Positions 10,290 to 20,366 of a DNA stretch of 64,000 bases are shown piece after piece. Below the pieces are notes generated by a model. The model did no database searches. It saw only the letters and a program-made list of their open reading frames with translations, and had not been told where the DNA came from. The stretch covers positions 275,141 to 339,140 of the forward strand of contig NZ_JACXBP010000009.1 in assembly GCF_014773485.1 (NCBI RefSeq). Direction: 5' to 3'. The stretch comes from Erwinia aphidicola. GTDB lineage: Bacteria > Pseudomonadota > Gammaproteobacteria > Enterobacterales > Enterobacteriaceae. The stretch's first letter is position 1; every line of letters begins with the position of its first letter. A program made the translations under genes and the position numbers.

Positions 10290-11909
10290 TCAGAGAGCAG
10301 GTCCGGCCTTCACCAGCGCCTCACCGGCATGCGTGTCGGTGAACTTATCGAAGTTGCTGATAAAGCGTTGCGCCAGGTCGCGGGCTTTCACTTCCCAGTC
10401 GGCGGCGCTGGCGTAGGTGTTGCGCGGATCGAGCAGGTGGCTGTCGACGCCCGGTAGCGCCAGCGGTATCTCAAGGTTGAAAATCGGCAACGTTGCCGTC
10501 TCCGAATGGGCGATTTCACCGCTGAGGATCGCGTTGATGATGGCGCGGGTATCCTTCAGCGAGATGCGCTTGCCGCTGCCGTTCCAGCCGGTATTCACCA
10601 GCCAGGCTTCCGCTCCCGCGGCCTGCATGCGCTTCACCAGCACTTCAGCGTAGCGGGTAGGGTGCAGCGTCAGGAACGCGGCGCCAAAGCAGGCGGAGAA
10701 GGTGGGGGTGGGCTCGGTCACGCCGCGCTCGGTGCCCGCCAGTTTGGCGGTAAAGCCGGACAGGAAGTGATACTGCGTCTGTTCTGGCGTCAGGCGCGAC
10801 ACCGGCGGCAGCACGCCAAAGGCATCGGCGGTCAGGAAGATCACTTTCTTCGCATGGCCTGCTTTTGATACCGGTTTAACAATGTTGTCGATGTGGTAGA
10901 TCGGGTAGGAAACGCGGGTGTTTTCGGTTTTGCTGCCGTCGTCGTAATCCACCGTTCCATCGGCGCGCACCACCACATTTTCCAGCAGCGCGTCGCGGCG
11001 GATAGCGTGATAGATCTCGGGTTCAGCCTGCTCGGACAGTTTGATGGTTTTGGCGTAGCAGCCGCCTTCAAAGTTAAACACGCCGTCGTCGTCCCAGCCA
11101 TGCTCGTCATCACCAATCAGCTGGCGCTGCGGGTCGGTCGACAGGGTGGTTTTGCCAGTGCCGGACAGGCCAAAGAACACCGCCACATCGCCTTTTTCAC
11201 CGACGTTGGCCGAACAGTGCATCGCGGCAATGCCCTTAAGCGGCAGCAGGTAGTTCATGATGGCGAACAGCCCCTTTTTCATCTCGCCGCCGTACCAGGT
11301 ACCGCCAATAAGCTGGATTTTCTCCGTCAGGTTAAACGCCACAAAGTTCTCTGAATGCAGCCCCTGAGCCTGCCAGTCCGGGTTAGTGCATTTCGCCCCG
11401 TTCATCACCACAAAGTCAGGCTTAAAGTCAGCCAGACCCTGCGCATCCGGGCGGATAAACATGTTTTTGACGAAGTGGGCCTGCCAGGCGACTTCGGTAA
11501 TAAAGCGCACGCTCAGGCGGCTGTCCGGGTTGGCGCCGCACCAGGTATCGACCACAAATAAGCGCTTACCAGAGAGCTGGGCGGTGACGAGGTTTTTCAG
11601 CGACTGCCAGTTCTCCTGCGACAGCGGCTGATTGTCATTCTTGCCTTTACCCTGGTCATTCCACCACAGCGTGTCGCGCGTGACGTCATCGCGCACGATA
11701 TATTTATCTTTTGGCGAGCGGCCGGTAAAAATACCGGTATCGACGGCAACCGCGCCTGATTGGGTCACTATTCCGCGTTCAAAACCCTGTAAACCGGGCT
11801 GGGTTTCTTCCTTAAACAGCGTGTCATAATCGGGGTTATGAACTACCTCAACCGTATCAGTGATGCCATAAGCAACGAGGTCCTGCTTGGTCAGGTCGTT
11901 AGCGCGCAT
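10290..11909 (-). CDS. pckA: Phosphoenolpyruvate carboxykinase (ATP)
   Basis: 539 residues, the same as my recollection of the E. coli length, catalysing oxaloacetate + ATP to phosphoenolpyruvate + CO2 + ADP, the first step of gluconeogenesis. Kinase-1a loop [11 protein letters not shown] and the [21 protein letters not shown] metal/substrate region (in two parts) are intact, as is the N-terminal [15 protein letters not shown] chose ATG 11909 because GGAGCAGTAAC precedes it and the protein then begins [11 protein letters not shown] like its relatives; an in-frame extension to 11987 has no family support. Confidence 0.98.
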   Translation of the reverse strand: MRANDLTKQDLVAYGITDTVEVVHNPDYDTLFKEETQPGLQGFERGIVTQSGAVAVDTGIFTGRSPKDKYIVRDDVTRDTLWWNDQGKGKNDNQPLSQENWQSLKNLVTAQLSGKRLFVVDTWCGANPDSRLSVRFITEVAWQAHFVKNMFIRPDAQGLADFKPDFVVMNGAKCTNPDWQAQGLHSENFVAFNLTEKIQLIGGTWYGGEMKKGLFAIMNYLLPLKGIAAMHCSANVGEKGDVAVFFGLSGTGKTTLSTDPQRQLIGDDEHGWDDDGVFNFEGGCYAKTIKLSEQAEPEIYHAIRRDALLENVVVRADGTVDYDDGSKTENTRVSYPIYHIDNIVKPVSKAGHAKKVIFLTADAFGVLPPVSRLTPEQTQYHFLSGFTAKLAGTERGVTEPTPTFSACFGAAFLTLHPTRYAEVLVKRMQAAGAEAWLVNTGWNGSGKRISLKDTRAIINAILSGEIAHSETATLPIFNLEIPLALPGVDSHLLDPRNTYASAADWEVKARDLAQRFISNFDKFTDTHAGEALVKAGPAL

Positions 11910-12282
11910 GTTACTGCTCCTTTGTCGGTTTTTTGTACTGCTGCAGATGTAGGGGTGTTTCGACGATTTTGCCGTAATGCCTGGCACATTCGGGCGGCTG
12001 GCACCGTGACGATCGCGCGCAGTTTACACCTGTCAGACGACAGAGAAAGAGGCAAAAGGAAGAAATGAGAGGCGACACGCGATTCGCTGTAAAGCGGCGT
12101 GATTTGTTTCATTTATTAACTAAAGTAAGTGCGATAAGCCAGTGATAAATATCGTGGAATTGCGCATGAAATGGTTGAAAACTCGGCATATTGGCGATAG
12201 AAAGTATCGCATTTTTTTGCTACGAGAAGTTTGTTATGCACAGCAGGAGAGTGCAGGGCCAGGAAGACCTGGCCCGAAGGGA
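11910..12282. other. pckA-hslO intergenic region (373 bases)
   Basis: Holds the pckA promoter region, which I could not resolve, and a compact plus-strand terminator at 12194-12218. Near hslO there is a GGGCCAGG (12256-12263) / CCTGGCCC (12268-12275) hairpin just past the hslO stop that may end hslO mRNA, although no U-run follows it. No convincing ORF. Confidence 0.5.
12194..12218 (+). terminator. Orphan plus-strand intrinsic terminator
   Basis: Stem GCGATA (12194-12199) / TATCGC (12205-12210) with loop GAAAG, then A and seven T (12212-12218). It is oriented for plus-strand transcription although both flanking genes are on the minus strand. It may end a small RNA starting in the AT-rich stretch around 12110-12140. 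Confidence 0.5.
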
Positions 12283-13161
12283 TTAGTGAACCTGTTGGTC
12301 ACCGGCAGCTGAATCATTACGGATGGCCGCGATGTCTACGCTGTCAAAGACGTAGTGGTTGCCGCAGTAGTCACAGTGCATGTCGATCTCACCGTCTTCC
12401 TGCAGGATCTGATCCACTTCTTCCGGCGGCAGCGTGCTCAGCACATCACCACAGCGCTCGCGCGAGCAGGTGCATTTAAAGCAGACGTTTTGCGGCTCGA
12501 ACAGCGTGACTTCTTCCTCGTGGAACAGGCGCCACAGCACCTCGTTCGCCGGCAGGTCCAGCAGCTCTTCGGTCTTGATGGTTTCCGTCAGCGTCGCCAG
12601 ATGGTTGAACTCATCCAGGCTGGCATCCTGCGCGGGCAGCACCTGCAGCAGAATGCCGCCTGCGCCCGCTTTGCCTTCACTTTCGCCGGTGCGGATAAAC
12701 AGACGGGTTGGCAGCTGCTCAGAGCGCATGAAGTAGTCCTCAAGACACTCTGCCAGCGTTTCGCCTTCCAGCCCAACCACGCCCTGATAGCGCTCACCCT
12801 CTTTTGGCGAGATGGTGATCACCAGGTAGCCGTTACCAACCATCTCTTTCAGGCTGCTGCCGTCAGCAATCTCGCCCTGCATACGCGCCACGCCGCGCAT
12901 CTCCTGCTGATTATTACCGTTAATAACCGCCATATTCAGTGCGCCATCACCCTGCAGCTGGACCGTGATGTCGCCGTCAAACTTCAGGGTGGCGGTCAAC
13001 AGGCTGGTCGCTACCAGCAGTTCGCCAAGCACCTGCTGCACCGGCTGTGGGTAGTCGTGGCCGTCGATAATCTCGCGCCAGGTCTGGGAAATACCTACCA
13101 GTTCGCCACGCACGGCGTGATTTTCAAACAGGAAGCGGTGCATCTGGTCTTGCTGGGACAT
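12283..13161 (-). CDS. hslO: Redox-regulated chaperone Hsp33
   Basis: 292-residue cytosolic holdase activated by oxidation. The C-terminal redox switch is present as CFKCTC (about 230-235) and CDYCG (about 265-268), the four zinc-binding cysteines that form disulfides under peroxide or bleach stress. The N-terminal substrate-binding domain keeps [18 protein letters not shown]. It lies 25 bases after hslR in the same direction, as in E. coli. Confidence 0.97.
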   Translation of the reverse strand: MSQQDQMHRFLFENHAVRGELVGISQTWREIIDGHDYPQPVQQVLGELLVATSLLTATLKFDGDITVQLQGDGALNMAVINGNNQQEMRGVARMQGEIADGSSLKEMVGNGYLVITISPKEGERYQGVVGLEGETLAECLEDYFMRSEQLPTRLFIRTGESEGKAGAGGILLQVLPAQDASLDEFNHLATLTETIKTEELLDLPANEVLWRLFHEEEVTLFEPQNVCFKCTCSRERCGDVLSTLPPEEVDQILQEDGEIDMHCDYCGNHYVFDSVDIAAIRNDSAAGDQQVH

Positions 13162-13186
13162 AAGTTTTTCTCTCTTTAATGGCGCG

Positions 13187-13588
13187 TTATTCGTCGCCAG
13201 AATTTTTAAATTTCATCAGGTCGCGACGCTCCTTTTTATCCGGGCGTCGGTCCGGGTGCGGCATACTGAGCGCATTCATCTTGCGTGCCTGCGCGACCTT
13301 TTCCCGTTTTTCAATACTTTCTGCCGTCTCGCGATACAGCTGCTGGGCAATCGCTGCCGGACCGCGCTTATCACTGACGCCTTCGATCACCACGGTGCGC
13401 TGGTCATTACCCTGGCGCAGCACCAGCTCAGCATCGACTTCAACCAGCTTGCTGGGTTTGCTGCGCTGGCCGTTGTAATGCACCTTGCCGCCTTCAATCA
13501 TCTCGCGTGCCGCAGCACGGGTTTTATAAAAGCGGGCGGCCCAGAGCCATTTATCAAGCCGCACCCCTTCTGTGGGTTTCTCTTTCAT
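13187..13588 (-). CDS. hslR: Ribosome-associated heat shock protein Hsp15 (S4 domain)
   Basis: 133 residues, matching E. coli Hsp15, which binds 50S subunits carrying nascent chains after abortive translation. The S4 RNA-binding domain spans about 9-70 ([34 protein letters not shown]); the C-terminus is strongly basic ([14 protein letters not shown]). I chose ATG 13588, preceded by AGGAACCCAGCG. A longer frame from 13642 adds 18 residues without family support. Confidence 0.96.
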   Translation of the reverse strand: MKEKPTEGVRLDKWLWAARFYKTRAAAREMIEGGKVHYNGQRSKPSKLVEVDAELVLRQGNDQRTVVIEGVSDKRGPAAIAQQLYRETAESIEKREKVAQARKMNALSMPHPDRRPDKKERRDLMKFKNSGDE

Positions 13589-13732
13589 CGCTGGGTTCCT
13601 TTTTGGATTCACCTTATATATGGGGCTAACGCCATAAATCAAGGCGCGCTGCGGCGGATACTCACGCGCAACGTGTTCAGGCAGGTAAAGCGGAGAGTCT
13701 CAGCCTTAAAAATAGCACAGATGCGGCGATGC

Positions 13733-15868
13733 TTAGAACATCGGCCGCACGGTCTGGATGTCGCTTAGCGAGTGGTTAAAGCACTTCTCATAATACTGAT
13801 GAATTTCCATCAGGCGTACGCGGTGGCGATGCATGCGGCGCAGCGCCAGCAGGCTGTTAATCACCAGGCTCAGCGCCAGCACCAGCAGTAACAGACTGCT
13901 GGCAAGATAGCGCCACAGGGTGAGGCTATCCGGTTCACTGTGCAGAGCGATGTGGCGCGTGCCGTTGGCATCGGTGGTGATGCTGGTAATAATGCCGCTG
14001 GCGCTAAACGGAGTGTGCAGCAGCATGCCGGAGAGCCGCTGCAGTTCCGGCCACTGGTCCGGCGCGTTGTAATCAAACAGTGAGACCGCCGGTGCTGGCT
14101 GATTGACGAACTGACGGCCCTCATCGCTGAGGATCAGGAAGCCACCCGGGGGAGGGCTGTTCAGCGCTTCTGCCGCACGGCGCGTTTCGCGGTAGAAGAA
14201 GGAAGAGGTGGCGGTATTGACCAGATTTTCCAGCGCTTCTGCACTGACCGGGCGCAGCAGCACGTTCATGCCGTTCAGCGCGCCGGAGTTAGCGCGGTGC
14301 ACCAGCGTTTGCCAGTCTTTCGCGTTCCCCAGGTTGACCAGCGCATTTTTCAGGCGCACACAGTCCTGCTCCTGGCTGCACAGATCCTGGGTTTTCTGCA
14401 CGATATCGGAGAAGTCATCCAGCAGGATCATGCCCGACTTCTGAATGGCAGTCGCCAGCTGCGGGTTAAGTTTCGGGTCGGTACTGGACTGCGGGTGCAG
14501 CTGCATGCTGGTGGTGTCCAGCAGCGCCGTTGCCTTATCGATAATATCGGACTGCGGCAGCGGCAGCGGTTCCGCATTGTTCCAGTACATGGCCGAACAG
14601 TCGAACGGCATAAACGCATAGCTGCGGTTGCCCTGGTAGGTCGCCGGGATCGAACACATTCCGCTGCCGTTTACCTTCAGGCTGTCACCGACGTGCAGCG
14701 GGGCTTTTTCCAACTCGCTGACCTGGGTAACCTGCAAACTTTCCGTGCCTTTGATCCACGCCAGGCTAAGTTTCAGCGGCATGCTGAGCGGGATCCAGCT
14801 TATCAGCAGCGCCAGCAGGATCAGCGAACCCACCGCCAGCACGACATTTTTACGCCAGCGCTGGACAGGGAAGTTGCGCACCTCATCCTGTAGCGAGAGG
14901 AAGCGCCCCTGGCGCACCACCTGACGGTTGAGGTAGATATCAATTTCGGTGGTCTGGCCAAGATCCTGGGCGACATAGGGTTGCCAGTGCGGCGGGTAGA
15001 TTAAGTCGATAATGCCGAGCGAGATATTGCTGGCCTGCCCCTGATTAGATTCGCCAAACAGTCCCCAGCGCTTCGGCGCGCCGCGCAGGCAGTGAATTTC
15101 GCGCAGATCATTTTCGCCAGGGCGGCGATAGATAAACCAGGCACTGACCGCGATGATGGCAACGCCCGCCAGGATCAGCCAGGGCATCAACACTATCGGC
15201 CCGACCAGGCTGATAAAGAACAGCAGCAGCGCGATACAGATAGCGATCGCTTCACGCGTGCCGTCAGGTCGGCTCAGCGCGTACTCTTCTGCACTCTCTT
15301 TGCGCACGCTCAGCAGCTCAATATTTTCGCCCTCTTCCTTACGGATAGAGGCATTCTGCCCGGTGGCGCGCACCATTGGCGTCAGCGCGGGCGCTTCCCA
15401 GCTGTACTGCGTCAGCGAGTGACCATTAAGTGAGATCACCAGCGGAATGGTTTGCGTTTTGATCAGCTCAACGTAGTTCTCTTCCGCGATATGTTGTTCC
15501 CACAGCGGCGGCAAATGCACTTCGACGGCATCAAGGTAGTAGCGCCATTTGTGGGGTTCATCGGTAGAGAGGCCGTAGCGGGTAATCGAGCGGGTGACGG
15601 GGTAGACATTGTTGCTTTGCGAGGTGAGCACCAGCTGATCGGGCGAACTGCTGGCTCCGCTGGGCAGAGTCTGATTTTGGCTGCCCAACTGCGCCACGTA
15701 GCGTTCAACCGCCGCGCGCTCTTCGTTGCTCAGCTTGCGATAGGGGGGACTGATAAATGGCAGTGGTTTCGCCAACGGCGGGCGATGCCGCATAGCGTAC
15801 CAAAAGAAACAACCTGCCGTTACCGAGCAGGCCAGCATTACAGCCAATATGATGACTATTGTGCTCAT
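13733..15868 (-). CDS. igaA: IgaA family inner-membrane repressor of the Rcs phosphorelay
   Basis: 711 residues, the same length as I recall for E. coli YrfF. There is an N-terminal transmembrane helix (about 3-25), further hydrophobic pairs around 205-250 and 340-362, a large periplasmic domain after it, and a C-terminal helix near 655-680. IgaA restrains RcsC/RcsD signalling and is essential in Salmonella unless Rcs is inactivated. It lies upstream of hslR-hslO in the same orientation, as in E. coli, and is divergent from nudE. Confidence 0.95.
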   Translation of the reverse strand: MSTIVIILAVMLACSVTAGCFFWYAMRHRPPLAKPLPFISPPYRKLSNEERAAVERYVAQLGSQNQTLPSGASSSPDQLVLTSQSNNVYPVTRSITRYGLSTDEPHKWRYYLDAVEVHLPPLWEQHIAEENYVELIKTQTIPLVISLNGHSLTQYSWEAPALTPMVRATGQNASIRKEEGENIELLSVRKESAEEYALSRPDGTREAIAICIALLLFFISLVGPIVLMPWLILAGVAIIAVSAWFIYRRPGENDLREIHCLRGAPKRWGLFGESNQGQASNISLGIIDLIYPPHWQPYVAQDLGQTTEIDIYLNRQVVRQGRFLSLQDEVRNFPVQRWRKNVVLAVGSLILLALLISWIPLSMPLKLSLAWIKGTESLQVTQVSELEKAPLHVGDSLKVNGSGMCSIPATYQGNRSYAFMPFDCSAMYWNNAEPLPLPQSDIIDKATALLDTTSMQLHPQSSTDPKLNPQLATAIQKSGMILLDDFSDIVQKTQDLCSQEQDCVRLKNALVNLGNAKDWQTLVHRANSGALNGMNVLLRPVSAEALENLVNTATSSFFYRETRRAAEALNSPPPGGFLILSDEGRQFVNQPAPAVSLFDYNAPDQWPELQRLSGMLLHTPFSASGIITSITTDANGTRHIALHSEPDSLTLWRYLASSLLLLVLALSLVINSLLALRRMHRHRVRLMEIHQYYEKCFNHSLSDIQTVRPMF

Positions 15869-16271
15869 GCTTCCCTCATTCCTGCCACAATGCTCCTGTC
15901 GACGTTCTCGCGTAAGACTGTGTCATATCTAACCCAATTGTGGCGAGTTTAAACAGTGCTGGCTGTCAGCTGTGTGATTAAAAATAGCGCTAAAAATCAT
16001 AAAATTAGAATAATTGTATACCATGGCCGATGTAGATGTTACCAGGCATTTGGCCACTTAAGTATCGGCATATTCCTATTTATTAGTCTGATAATTGACA
16101 TTCTTTAAAAGATTTTTCTCATGTTTACAATGATTTGTTATAAATAAGTAAAATGATTCATGCGATGATTGGTTTCCTGCGGCGGCTACCGCACAATGGA
16201 CAATAACACGGTCAGCACCTGAATTCGCCGGGTGGATGACGCTCACTTTTTGGCTTTTCGCTGGGGCCCTT
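15869..16271. other. igaA-nudE divergent intergenic region (403 bases)
   Basis: Clearly more AT-rich than its surroundings, especially 15960-16160. It must contain the divergent promoters of igaA and nudE. A TTGACA at 16095-16100 is present but has no good -10 at the right distance. I found no ORF, hairpin-plus-T-run or strong palindrome. Confidence 0.5.
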
Positions 16272-16838
16272 ATGACCAGACAATTACAAAAACCTGCCAT
16301 CCTTAATGTTGAGGTCGCAGCGCGATCGAAACTGTTCACGGTGGAATCGGTCGACCTTGAGTTCAGCAACGGCCAGCGCCGGGTCTATGAGCGCATGCGA
16401 TCTTCAGGCCGGGAAGCGGTGCTCATCGTGCCGATCATTGATGATCATCTGATCCTGATCCAGGAGTACGCGGTCGGGCTGGAGAGCTACGAACTGGGCT
16501 TCCCGAAAGGGTTGATCGACCCGGGTGAAACACCGTTTGACGCCGCTAACCGCGAGCTGAAAGAGGAGGCGGGCTTTGGCGCGCATCAGCTGGAGCAGCT
16601 GGGTAAACTGACTATGGCGCCGTCTTATTTCTCCAGTCAGATGAATATCGTGGTGGCGGAAGGGCTTTATCCGGAAAAGCTGGAGGGTGACGAGCCTGAA
16701 CCGCTGCCGCAGATGCGCTGGCCGCTGAACAATTTGCTGGCGCTGCTGGAGGAGCCGGATTTCCGCGAGGCGCGCAACGTCAGCGCGCTGTTCCTGGTGC
16801 GCGAGTGGCTGGTGAAGCAGGGCAGGGTAACGTATTAA
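16272..16838 (+). CDS. nudE: ADP compounds hydrolase NudE
   Basis: 188-residue Nudix hydrolase acting on ADP-ribose, NADH and Ap3A. The Nudix box is complete at 80-102: G80, E86, R94-E95-L96, E98-E99, G101. The start is ATG 16272 (MTRQLQKPAILNVE), matching the family; an upstream in-frame ATG at 16236 would add 12 unsupported residues. It is convergent with mrcA across a shared terminator. Confidence 0.96.
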   Translation: MTRQLQKPAILNVEVAARSKLFTVESVDLEFSNGQRRVYERMRSSGREAVLIVPIIDDHLILIQEYAVGLESYELGFPKGLIDPGETPFDAANRELKEEAGFGAHQLEQLGKLTMAPSYFSSQMNIVVAEGLYPEKLEGDEPEPLPQMRWPLNNLLALLEEPDFREARNVSALFLVREWLVKQGRVTY

Positions 16839-16840
16839 AA

Positions 16841-16866
16841 AAATGCCGGGCGATTGCCCGGCATTT
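16841..16866. terminator. Bidirectional terminator between nudE and mrcA
   Basis: Eleven-bp stem AAATGCCGGGC (16841-16851) / GCCCGGCATTT (16856-16866), loop GATT, with A-run before and T-run after, so it can end both convergent transcripts. Confidence 0.95.
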
Positions 16867-16871
16867 TTGTA

Positions 16872-19421
16872 TCAGAACAGCTCGTGGCTTTCGCCGTTAT
16901 CCATCAGCGTGGTGCCGACGTCATGCACTGAATACTCCGTCGGCTGGGTGCCGTTGATAAAGTATTCGTCGCGGGTATTGCCGCCGCCGTTCGCCAGCTT
17001 GCCGGTGCTGCGATCAATCTTCACCGTCACCACCCCTTCCGGCGGCGTCAGCGGCTGCAGCGGAACGCCGTCCAGCGCCGCTTTCATGTAATCATCCCAG
17101 GCTGGCTGTGCGCTCTTGGCGCCGCCTTCATAGCCGGAGATCTGATCTTTAATCGCTCCGGAAGCCGTGGTGCGCCCCAGATCGCGGCGGTGGTCGTCAA
17201 AGCCGATCCACACGGATGTCACCACCCCAGGACCGTATCCGGAGAACCAGGCATCCTTCGAGCTGTTAGTGGTACCGGTTTTACCGCCGATATCATTACG
17301 CTTAAGGTCACGCCCGGCGCGCCAGCCGGTACCCATCCAGCCCGGTTCGCCGAAGATGTTGGAGTTCATCGCGCTCTTGATCAGGAACGACAGCGGCGTG
17401 TTAATCACGTGCGGCGCATACTCCGGCTGTTCGTCCTGCTTATGCTGAGGAACCTGCTCCAGCTCCGGTTTCGGCACGACAGGGTTAGTGCCTTCCTGCG
17501 AAACTGCGACGTTTTCCACGCTGTCTTCACTCAGCGCCACCGCTTTTTTGGTTTCGCCGTAGATCACCGGCAAATTGCACTCCGGGCAGGCCACTTTTGG
17601 CTTCGCTTCAAAGACTTTATTCCCCTCTTCATCCTCGATGCGGGTAATAAAGTACGGGTCTACCAGGAAGCCGCCGTTAGCCATCACCGAGTACCCGCGC
17701 ACCATCTGCAGCGGCGTAAAGGCCGCCGAGCCGAGCGCCAGCGATTCGGTGTGCACGATGTTCTGAGCCGGGAAGCCAAAGCGCTGTAAATACTCCGCGG
17801 CGTAGTCGACGCCCATGGCGCGCATGGCGCGCACCATCACCACGTTCTTCGACTCACCCAGCCCCTGACGCAGGCGAATCGGGCCGGCGTAGCTGTTAGG
17901 CGAGTTTTTTGGGCGCCAGTCGGCACCGGCACCGGCATCCCAGCGGGAAATCGGCACATCGTTGAGGATCGACGCCAGCGTCAGGCCACGATCCATGGCG
18001 GCGGTGTAGAGGAACGGTTTGATATTTGAACCGACCTGGCGCAGCGCCTGGGTTGCGCGGTTGAACTTGCTCAGGTTGAAGTCGAAACCGCCAACCAGTG
18101 CGCGTACTGCGCCGTCATGTGGGTCGAGCGATACCAGCGAAGAGTTGACGTCCGGCACCTGAGCCAGCTGCCAGTCGTTGTCGACCTTGCGTACCCAGAT
18201 CTGCTGGCCCGGCTGCAATACCTGGCTAACCGAGCGCGGAGTGGCGCCCTGTAAGGTGTCGGACTTGTATGGACGCGCCCAGCGCACCGCAGCCAGATTG
18301 AGCGCGATGTTGCTGCCGTCACGCATCGCCACGGTAGCTTCATCACTGCTGCTGGCGGTCACTACCGCCGGGAACAGCGGGCCGTAAACCGGCAGCGCTT
18401 TCAGCGTTTTCAGGATTTGAGCGTGATCCCACGCTGGCTGGCCGGCTTTCCACAGTTCGCTGGACGGGCCGCGATAGCCGTGGCGCATATCATAGGCAAT
18501 GACGTTGTCCTGCACCGAGTCCTGCGCCGCCAGTTGCAGCTTGCGGGTCACGGTGGTGTAAACCTTGTAGCCGTCGTTATAGGCGTTTTCGCCATAACGT
18601 TTAATCATCTCCTGGCGCACCATTTCGGTCAGGTACGGTGCGGAGAAAGCGATTTCCGGCGCGTGATAGTTCGCCACCAGCGGCGTGTTGCGCGCTTCTG
18701 TGTACTGCGCCTGGCTGATGTAATGCTGGTCAAGCATGCGCGCCAGCACGGTGTTGCGGCGCTGTACGGCACGATCGTGCGAGTAAAGTGGGTTAAAGGT
18801 CGACGGCGCTTTAGGCAGGCCGGCGATCATCGCCATTTCACTCAACGACAGCTGATCAACATTCTTACCAAAGTAAACCTGTGCTGCAGCCCCCACGCCG
18901 TAAGCGCGATAGCCGAGGTAGATTTTGTTCAGATACAGCTCAAGGATCTCGTCTTTACTCATCATCTGCTCAATGCGGATGGCGAGGAAAGCCTCCTTGA
19001 TCTTACGCATCAGCGTGCGTTCGGGGCTGAGGAAGAAGTTACGCGCCAGCTGCTGAGTGATGGTACTGGCACCCTGCGAAGCATGGCCGGAAACCAGTGC
19101 AATACTGGCGGCACGGAAGATGCCGATCGGATCGACGCCGTGATGCTCGTAGAAGCGGCTATCTTCGGTCGCGATGAAGGCTTTCACCATCTGCGGCGGG
19201 ATTTCCTGCAGGGTCAGGGGAATACGGCGTTTCTCACCGTACTGCGCGATAAGCTCGTTATCGGCACTGTAAACCTGCATAGGCGTCTGCAGACGCACAT
19301 CTTTCAGCGTGGCGACATCGGGCAGCTGCGGCTCTATATATTTGTATAAACCATAGATCGAGCCTGCTCCCAGCAAAATGCAACACACTGCAAGGATCAA
19401 TAAATACTTTACGAACTTCAC
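16872..19421 (-). CDS. mrcA: Penicillin-binding protein 1A (transglycosylase/transpeptidase)
   Basis: 849-residue bifunctional peptidoglycan synthase with an N-terminal membrane anchor (about 7-27). The GT51 glycosyltransferase domain holds TEDSRFYEHHGVDPIG and QGASTITQQLARN. An OB-fold insert follows, then the transpeptidase domain with SxxK (SNIK in QVGSNIKPFLY), SxN (SKN) and KTGT (GGKTGTTNSSKDAWF). All catalytic motifs are intact. The start codon is GTG at 19421, giving MKFVKYLLIL as in the family. Divergent from hofM. Confidence 0.98.
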   Translation of the reverse strand: MKFVKYLLILAVCCILLGAGSIYGLYKYIEPQLPDVATLKDVRLQTPMQVYSADNELIAQYGEKRRIPLTLQEIPPQMVKAFIATEDSRFYEHHGVDPIGIFRAASIALVSGHASQGASTITQQLARNFFLSPERTLMRKIKEAFLAIRIEQMMSKDEILELYLNKIYLGYRAYGVGAAAQVYFGKNVDQLSLSEMAMIAGLPKAPSTFNPLYSHDRAVQRRNTVLARMLDQHYISQAQYTEARNTPLVANYHAPEIAFSAPYLTEMVRQEMIKRYGENAYNDGYKVYTTVTRKLQLAAQDSVQDNVIAYDMRHGYRGPSSELWKAGQPAWDHAQILKTLKALPVYGPLFPAVVTASSSDEATVAMRDGSNIALNLAAVRWARPYKSDTLQGATPRSVSQVLQPGQQIWVRKVDNDWQLAQVPDVNSSLVSLDPHDGAVRALVGGFDFNLSKFNRATQALRQVGSNIKPFLYTAAMDRGLTLASILNDVPISRWDAGAGADWRPKNSPNSYAGPIRLRQGLGESKNVVMVRAMRAMGVDYAAEYLQRFGFPAQNIVHTESLALGSAAFTPLQMVRGYSVMANGGFLVDPYFITRIEDEEGNKVFEAKPKVACPECNLPVIYGETKKAVALSEDSVENVAVSQEGTNPVVPKPELEQVPQHKQDEQPEYAPHVINTPLSFLIKSAMNSNIFGEPGWMGTGWRAGRDLKRNDIGGKTGTTNSSKDAWFSGYGPGVVTSVWIGFDDHRRDLGRTTASGAIKDQISGYEGGAKSAQPAWDDYMKAALDGVPLQPLTPPEGVVTVKIDRSTGKLANGGGNTRDEYFINGTQPTEYSVHDVGTTLMDNGESHELF

Positions 19422-19538
19422 CTGATATTTCCCATTTAAAGTCGATTGGGCAGTTTATAAACAATCGCGCGGTAGTATAAAGGCAAGCCAGTACCTTGGA
19501 TACGTCCTTTTGTAACTGACGATAAGGAGATCGCGTCA

Positions 19539-20366
19539 ATGGCTTTTCAGACATGGCAAGTTGGGTTGGATATTCAAAACGGGCAGTTGTGCGCCCTCGG
19601 CATCCAGCGCCGTCGAAACGGCTGGCAGCTGCGCCACTGGTGGCAGCATACGTTGCCGCAAGATACGTTAAGTCATGGCCTGGTGCAACGGCAGGACATT
19701 CTGGTCGCACTGCTGCAGCGCTGGCGCAGGCAACTCCCTTCCCGTATCTCACTGCGCGTCGGTTTCCCGCCACAGCTGGTGATGCAGCGCCAGCTGGCTC
19801 TTCCCACCACGCAATTACGCGAGCCAGAGCGTAGCAGCTACATCACGGCGGCGGCGAGGCGATTTTTCCCAATTGCACCGGAGGCGCTGGCGCTCGATTA
19901 CCGCCGCGGGTGGGGAACCGATGCGCCTGTCTACCTGACGGCAGCGCGCCAGGAGGCGCTGCACAGCTGGCAAAACTGCCTGCAGCTGGCGGGCCTGACT
20001 CCGCAGGTGCTGGAGCTGACCCCGGCCGCCCTGTTCGCCTTGGCGGACAATTTACGGCTCGATCCTGCCGCCGCGCTGGTACATCGCCTCAGCGACCACT
20101 GGCTGTGGTTCGCACCGCAGCATCGCGAGCAGCCCTGGGGCTGGTGCCCGCTGGACGATGCCCCGGACTTCGCCACCCTGCAGCAGCGTTATCTGCAGGA
20201 GAGCAGCACGCTGTGGTACAGCTCGGCGCTGGCGGAGAGCTGCCCGCCCGGCACTCAGCTACTTACCCCTTTAAGCGTGCTGCAGAGCTATCAGCCCCCG
20301 ATGCCGGCGTGTGAAGGCGCGTTTGCTCTGGCGACCGGGCTGGCGCTGCGCCCGGAGGATTGCTGA
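19539..20366 (+). CDS. hofM: DNA utilization protein HofM (PilM-like)
   Basis: 275 residues, related to the actin-like cytoplasmic PilM protein of type IV pilus systems (VGLDIQNGQLCALGIQ at the start resembles its nucleotide-binding entry). First gene of the five-gene hofMNOPQ operon, whose E. coli counterparts are needed to use extracellular DNA as a nutrient. Its TGA overlaps the hofN ATG (TGATG). Sequence is less conserved than its neighbours, as usual for this gene. Confidence 0.9.
   Translation: MAFQTWQVGLDIQNGQLCALGIQRRRNGWQLRHWWQHTLPQDTLSHGLVQRQDILVALLQRWRRQLPSRISLRVGFPPQLVMQRQLALPTTQLREPERSSYITAAARRFFPIAPEALALDYRRGWGTDAPVYLTAARQEALHSWQNCLQLAGLTPQVLELTPAALFALADNLRLDPAAALVHRLSDHWLWFAPQHREQPWGWCPLDDAPDFATLQQRYLQESSTLWYSSALAESCPPGTQLLTPLSVLQSYQPPMPACEGAFALATGLALRPEDC

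Noticed and set aside
11910..11987. 26-residue N-terminal extension of PckA
   Set aside because: The family start aligns at 11909 with a good ribosome-binding site; the extension has no similarity I recognise.
13589..13642. 18-residue N-terminal extension of HslR
   Set aside because: E. coli Hsp15 begins at the internal Met, and AGGA precedes it.
18417..19349. 310-codon plus-strand frame opposite mrcA
   Set aside because: Shadow frame; mrcA is intact and conserved over the whole stretch.
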